NCBI GenBank assembly: GCA_016201195.1
Contig: JACQDI010000608.1
Coordinates: forward strand, 1 to 7,848
Origin: Acidobacteriota bacterium
Lineage (GTDB): Bacteria > Acidobacteriota > Terriglobia > Bryobacterales > JACQDG01
Direction: 5' to 3'
Length of the DNA: 7,848 nt
Shown: piece by piece, positions 5,220 through 7,848 of the stretch
How positions within the stretch are numbered: the first letter of the stretch is position 1
Layout of the letters: the number at the start of each line of letters is the position of its first letter
Notes under the pieces: generated by a model
Seen by the model: only the letters and a program-made list of their open reading frames with translations
Databases searched by the model: none
Told to the model about the DNA's origin: nothing
Translations under genes and position numbers: made by a program

Positions 5220-6428
5220 TCAGCGAAGTTGCGGCCACAGCGAACGGCCCTGGGCGTCGGGCAAAGAAAGACCCAGGATCTCGGCAAAGGTCGGCCCTAG
5301 GTCGAGCATCGAGATTTCCCCGAGGCGCCGGGGTTTGACTCCCGGCCCCCAGAGGAGAAACGACGCGCGGTAGCCGGGCCGCGTCGGCCACAGGCCGTGG
5401 ACACCCTTGTGGTCGCCTTCGGAAACGGGCGGGCCGGGGGTGGCGCTGAGCGTGATGCCGGGGGCGGTTTCAAAGGCGGCGGCCCAGGAGCCGAGGTCCG
5501 GAGCGAGCCGGCGGACCTCGTCCACGAGAACCTCGCGGGCGAGGATTCCTTGCCCCACCATCTTGCGGAGCTGGGCGGCGGCTTCCGCGGTCGGGGCGCC
5601 CACCAGGCCTTCCCGCACCACGGCGTCCGGGACCATCGCCTTCGGGCGGAAGACCTTGTCGCTCGTCTCAAAGCCGTGGTCGGAGACAATGGCGAGGAGC
5701 ATCCCCGGCGGCAGAGACTTCAGAGTCTGGCCGAGCAGTTCGTCCTGGTATTCGAGCGTGGCCCGAGCGTAGCGCGAAAAAGCGCCGGTGTCGTGCTGCT
5801 CCCCGTCGAGGTCGGCGATGTGGACCAGCATCAGGTCGGGTTTCTCGTTCTCCAGCAGGAAACGTGTTGCGACCAGGATGTTGCGGTCGCTCAGGGTCGA
5901 GACCGGAAAGGTCGGATCGGCGCGCGTGATGCGGTCAAACAGGCCCGGGGTCGAGTGCTGCTCGATGGGGGCCAGGTCGGTCCCGTGGCCGTGCCGCTCG
6001 ATCCAGAATTCCGGGATGTTGAAATCGATCTCGGCGCCGACTGTGACGGGCCAAAACACCGCGGCCGTTTTCAGGCGCTTCTCGTGCGCAGCCTGCCACA
6101 GGGTGCGCGCCTTGAGGAACCGCGTGTACCACCAGCGCTGGCCAGGCCTCCCGGGCTGGTCGTTGGTGAGGATGCCGTGGCGTGCGGCCGCCACCCCGGT
6201 GAGCATGGTCGTGTGCGACGGCCAGGTAACGGTGGGCACGATTCCCTGGACGCCGTTGGCGACGGCGCCTTCTTTCATCAGGCGGCGAAGAGTCGGGATG
6301 CGGAGTCTAAGCTGGTCGGCGTCGCGAAGGTAACGGCTGTCCATTCCGTCGATGGAGAGAACCAGGAGTCTCCGCTGGGCGGGGAGGGATGCGGCGAAGA
6401 GGAGGACCACGAGTAGTCGAGAGACCAT
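5220..6428 (-). CDS. Secreted nucleotide pyrophosphatase/phosphodiesterase-like enzyme
   Basis: The 402-residue product belongs to the alkaline phosphatase superfamily, type I phosphodiesterase/nucleotide pyrophosphatase (NPP) branch, which hydrolyses phosphodiester or pyrophosphate bonds with two zinc ions. A short signal peptide (MVSRLLVVLLFAASLPA) predicts export. The expected active-site set is present: Asp27 in LSIDGMD, nucleophile Thr68 in PTVTWPSHTT (65-74), Asp208 and His212 in DLDGEQHDTG, Asp250-His251 in VSDHG, and His344 in KGVHGLW. The segment between about 90 and 165 replaces the usual cap region. The C-terminus (LGPTFAEILGLSLPDAQGRS) is typical of the family. The substrate cannot be read from sequence. 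ATG 6428 has no clear Shine-Dalgarno, and only 9 bases separate it from a large inverted repeat. It heads the minus-strand run; cpaF follows after 24 bp. Confidence 0.9.
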   Translation of the reverse strand: MVSRLLVVLLFAASLPAQRRLLVLSIDGMDSRYLRDADQLRLRIPTLRRLMKEGAVANGVQGIVPTVTWPSHTTMLTGVAAARHGILTNDQPGRPGQRWWYTRFLKARTLWQAAHEKRLKTAAVFWPVTVGAEIDFNIPEFWIERHGHGTDLAPIEQHSTPGLFDRITRADPTFPVSTLSDRNILVATRFLLENEKPDLMLVHIADLDGEQHDTGAFSRYARATLEYQDELLGQTLKSLPPGMLLAIVSDHGFETSDKVFRPKAMVPDAVVREGLVGAPTAEAAAQLRKMVGQGILAREVLVDEVRRLAPDLGSWAAAFETAPGITLSATPGPPVSEGDHKGVHGLWPTRPGYRASFLLWGPGVKPRRLGEISMLDLGPTFAEILGLSLPDAQGRSLWPQLR

Positions 6429-6437
6429 GGTTTCTAG

Positions 6438-6583
6438 AAAACCAAGTCAAAAGGCAAAAGTCAAAAGGCAAAAGTCAAAAGTAACACCCCCTTGCTTCCG
6501 CGGGCCATTGAAAAAAGCTGCGGCGCAGCCGCCACGACACTTTTGCCTTTTGACTTTTGACCTTTGACTTTTGACTTGGTTTT
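6438..6583. repeat. Heptad-repeat inverted element with internal hairpin
   Basis: Two 45-bp arms, 6438-6482 and 6539-6583, are inverted copies of each other at 41 of 45 positions. Each arm is built from 7-bp units: gtcaaaa and ggcaaaa on the left, ttttgac and ttttgcc on the right. The 56-base centre is GC-rich and holds a small palindrome, gctgcggcgcagc (6517-6529), next to six A residues. The element fills most of the 181 bp between the phosphatase gene and the divergent gene at 6610. Heptanucleotide tandem repeats with similar units are known from cyanobacterial genomes (the STRR type). The paired-arm form with a defined centre suggests a REP- or MITE-like unit, which is inference. No transposase or target duplication is seen. 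Confidence 0.75.
6511..6529 (-). terminator. Candidate intrinsic terminator inside the inverted element
   Basis: On the minus strand the sequence is GCTGC-GCC-GCAGC followed at once by TTTTTT. This is a 5-bp GC-rich stem with a 3-base loop and a U-tract, the form of a rho-independent terminator. It would stop transcripts coming leftward from the 6964-7404 gene before they reach the phosphatase gene. The short stem keeps confidence moderate. Confidence 0.4.
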
Positions 6584-6594
6584 GAATTTTCGGG

Positions 6595-6603
6595 TGCGAC
6601 AAT
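6595..6603 (+). promoter_or_regulatory. Candidate extended -10 before the 6610 gene
   Basis: TGCGACAAT fits TGnTATAAT at six of eight defined positions and ends 6 bases before GTG 6610, which lacks a Shine-Dalgarno. A TTGACT box (6571-6576) in the heptad arm resembles a -35 but is 21 bp away, too far for a standard promoter. Confidence 0.2.
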
Positions 6604-6609
6604 AGAGCC

Positions 6610-6969
6610 GTGGCGCTTATCCTGACGGTCAACGGAAACGCCTCCGGCCGCGACCGGGTGTTGGCGGCGGTGGGCGAGCGGCGCTTTCTGGCGCCGGTCA
6701 CGGTCACCAATACCGGTGCGGAGCCGGTGGATGTCACGCTGCGCATGCGGGACGACTCCGTCGCACGCGTGCGGATCGGCGAGCCGCGCCTGCGCATCGA
6801 GCCAGGGGCGGCAGCGGAAACGACCGTTCAGGCCGATACGCCGAGCGACGCCCCGGACGACACGGTCTTGCAGGCGCTGGTGGGCGAGAGGGTCGAGGCG
6901 GAGTTCCGGCTCACCGCCATATCGCTGGCGCGCGAGTCGGTGTTTCACAACCTGGTGCCGAGGCTATGA
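6610..6969 (+). CDS. Hypothetical beta-rich small protein
   Basis: This frame encodes 119 residues starting from GTG at 6610. It is the first usual start after an in-frame stop at 6583-6585, and no ribosome binding site is visible. The sequence alternates short hydrophobic strands and turns: RRFLAPVTVTNTGAEPVDVT (24-43), then VRIGEPRLRIEPGAAAETTV. The VTVTNTG.EPVDVTL pattern resembles an immunoglobulin-like or NEW3/CARDB-type beta-sandwich, where such domains discuss paired strands, but that is fold-level resemblance only. There is no signal peptide or membrane segment, so the product is probably cytoplasmic. It could also be a fragment of a larger protein. The TGA (6967-6969) overlaps the end of the convergent gene by 6 bp. 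Codon use looks coding, with GC-rich third positions. Function unknown. Confidence 0.55.
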   Translation: MALILTVNGNASGRDRVLAAVGERRFLAPVTVTNTGAEPVDVTLRMRDDSVARVRIGEPRLRIEPGAAAETTVQADTPSDAPDDTVLQALVGERVEAEFRLTAISLARESVFHNLVPRL

Positions 6970-7404
6970 GGTGCGGTGCACCATGGCCTGGAAGGCGGCG
7001 TAACTTTCCGGTCCCTGGCTGTTCATCTTCTTGATCGCGGCGTTGGCCAGCGTCTCCAGGTGGCCTGCCAGAGCCAGGTTCTTCGCTGCCTGACGCAAGT
7101 GGGGGACCACCTCGCGGATTCGCTCCCAGACGAACAGCAGCTCACGGCCGCTTTCGAGAAACAGCTCCTGGTTGAGCACCCCGGCGGTGACGAACGAGGC
7201 GGCCATATCCCAATAGCTCACCACCATGCGGAAGTAGGCGTTGTGGTCGCTGCCAAGCGGGCAGAGGGCGTTGTGCTCCTCCAGGGTACGGGCGTGGTAG
7301 GAGCTGATGAACCAAGCGCGGGCGGCGCGTATCTTTTCCTCCCGGCGCAGCTCGTAGAGGCGCAGGATCAGGTTGACGTCGTCGTAGGTGGGTTGCGTGG
7401 TCAT
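6964..7404 (-). CDS. Conserved-looking helical hypothetical protein
   Basis: The 146-residue product is predominantly helix-forming, with no signal peptide or membrane segment, so it is probably cytoplasmic. It opens with TYDDVNLILRLYELRREEKI (6-25) and a basic, aromatic stretch (ARAWFISSYHAR). A central block, AYFRMVVSYWDMAASFVTAG and then VLNQELFLESGRELLFVWER, has the pattern of a DUF4760-like helical bundle (aromatic-rich helix, small turn, then acidic helix). I cannot confirm that match. No known catalytic motif is visible. ATG 7404 has no clear Shine-Dalgarno. The gene is divergent from the DinB-like gene across 63 bp and converges on the small 6610 gene with a 6-bp 3' overlap. The start could also be slightly downstream, but no other Met lies before residue 60. 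Function unknown. Confidence 0.72.
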   Translation of the reverse strand: MTTQPTYDDVNLILRLYELRREEKIRAARAWFISSYHARTLEEHNALCPLGSDHNAYFRMVVSYWDMAASFVTAGVLNQELFLESGRELLFVWERIREVVPHLRQAAKNLALAGHLETLANAAIKKMNSQGPESYAAFQAMVHRTS

Positions 7405-7467
7405 AAGGTAAATGTTAGGTTATCACGGGCGGGCCCCGATGCCTGCCCTACTGGGAGAAGATTGGAC

Positions 7468-7848
7468 ATGAATCGACGCAGAGTCATCAAAACCATGGCC
7501 GCCGCGGCAGTGACGGCGGCGGGGACGCGCCCGGCCAAAGCGGCGAGCAAAGAGGCCGCCACCTACCTGAAGCGGTGGAATACGGCCAAGGAATTCTGCC
7601 TGAAGGTCGTGGACGTGATGCCCGAGGACGGAGGGGACTACCGGCCCAACCCGGGGGAGATGGGGTTCAACAAACTGTTCACGCACATTGCCGCGGCCAA
7701 CACGCGGTATTTCCAGCGCATCAAGGGCCAGGCGCCGCCGATGACGGAGCCGGAGAAGGCCGACAAAGCGACAGCCAAAAAGTTCCTGGCCGAGTGCGTT
7801 GACTGGTGCGCCAACATTCTCAGCAACATGAGTACCGAGGACCTGGAA
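7468..7848 (+). CDS. DinB-like protein with Tat-type signal, 3' end outside window
   Basis: The frame from ATG 7468 is open to the window end, giving 127 residues. GGGAGAAG at 7453-7460 is a strong, well-spaced ribosome binding site. The N-terminus NRRRVIKTMAAAAVTAAG fits a twin-arginine signal (RRxxIK, then an alanine-rich stretch), with possible cleavage after AKA near residue 25. The mature part resembles the DinB/YfiT four-helix bundle: an early helix (AATYLKRWNTAKEFCLKVV), a DYRPNPGEM turn, then FNKLFTHIAAANTRYFQRIK, where His73 matches the usual first metal-binding histidine. The other ligands would lie beyond the window. DinB-fold proteins are often metal-dependent thiol transferases or uncharacterised; here the product is probably exported. 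The function is not determinable. The gene is divergent from the 6964-7404 gene. Confidence 0.8.
   Translation, partial: MNRRRVIKTMAAAAVTAAGTRPAKAASKEAATYLKRWNTAKEFCLKVVDVMPEDGGDYRPNPGEMGFNKLFTHIAAANTRYFQRIKGQAPPMTEPEKADKATAKKFLAECVDWCANILSNMSTEDLE

Noticed and set aside
5397..6416. Long plus-strand open frame opposite the phosphatase
   Set aside because: It is another GC-driven shadow; the minus strand carries the full NPP active-site set.
6438..6583. CRISPR array
   Set aside because: The repeats are 7-bp units without spacers, arranged as two opposed arms; no cas genes are present.
7427..7448. Hairpin GGGCGGG / CCTGCCC upstream of the DinB-like gene
   Set aside because: It is 7 bp with one mismatch in GC-rich DNA, so chance is likely. 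There is no T-run and no recognised regulator site.
1..7848. A new defence or other multi-gene system
   Set aside because: Apart from the broken MntA/HepT pair, the genes are recognisable housekeeping or isolated functions. Nothing indicates a coordinated new system.

Overview
The window is GC-rich bacterial DNA with tightly packed genes. It best fits an Acidobacteriota genome of the Solibacter/Bryobacter type. That placement is an inference from three things: a GH44-type glycoside hydrolase remnant, intergenic heptad repeats of the AAAAGTC/AAAAGGC kind, and a Tat-exported DinB-like protein. There is no rRNA or other taxonomic marker in the window.

Layout. (1) 2-664, plus strand: the end of a small glycine-rich membrane protein, then a VOC (glyoxalase/bleomycin-resistance fold) protein in the same transcription unit. 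(2) 673-1776 is a decayed accessory patch. It holds a minus-strand remnant of a secreted GH44-like hydrolase that keeps its signal peptide, its N-terminal motif and an apparent C-terminal end but has lost the middle. Divergent from it is a MntA/HepT type VII toxin-antitoxin pair whose HepT reading frame is broken by a +1 shift near 1698. (3) 1803-6428, minus strand, is a run of five co-oriented genes. In transcription order they are a secreted nucleotide pyrophosphatase/phosphodiesterase-like enzyme, a CpaF/TadA secretion ATPase, QueF (queuosine pathway), UppS (undecaprenyl diphosphate synthase) and CdsA (CDP-diacylglycerol synthase). The genes overlap or lie close together, except for an 84-bp repeat-bearing gap between queF and uppS. 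(4) 6438-6583 is a 45-bp imperfect inverted repeat made of 7-bp units around a GC-rich hairpin with a T-run. It fills most of the gap between the phosphatase gene and a divergent small gene. (5) 6610-7848 holds a small beta-rich hypothetical protein, a convergent helical hypothetical protein whose 3' end overlaps it, and the 5' part of a DinB-like gene that runs off the window.

How the genes relate. uppS and cdsA are a classic translationally coupled pair for envelope lipid synthesis, but the frequent neighbours frr, dxr and rseP are absent here. queF is coupled to cpaF by an 8-bp overlap although the functions are unrelated. cpaF has no other tad/cpa genes beside it in the window.

I do not see a convincing new multi-gene system. 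The items most worth a second look are the heptad inverted-repeat element, the collapsed GH44 gene and the frameshifted toxin beside an intact antitoxin.
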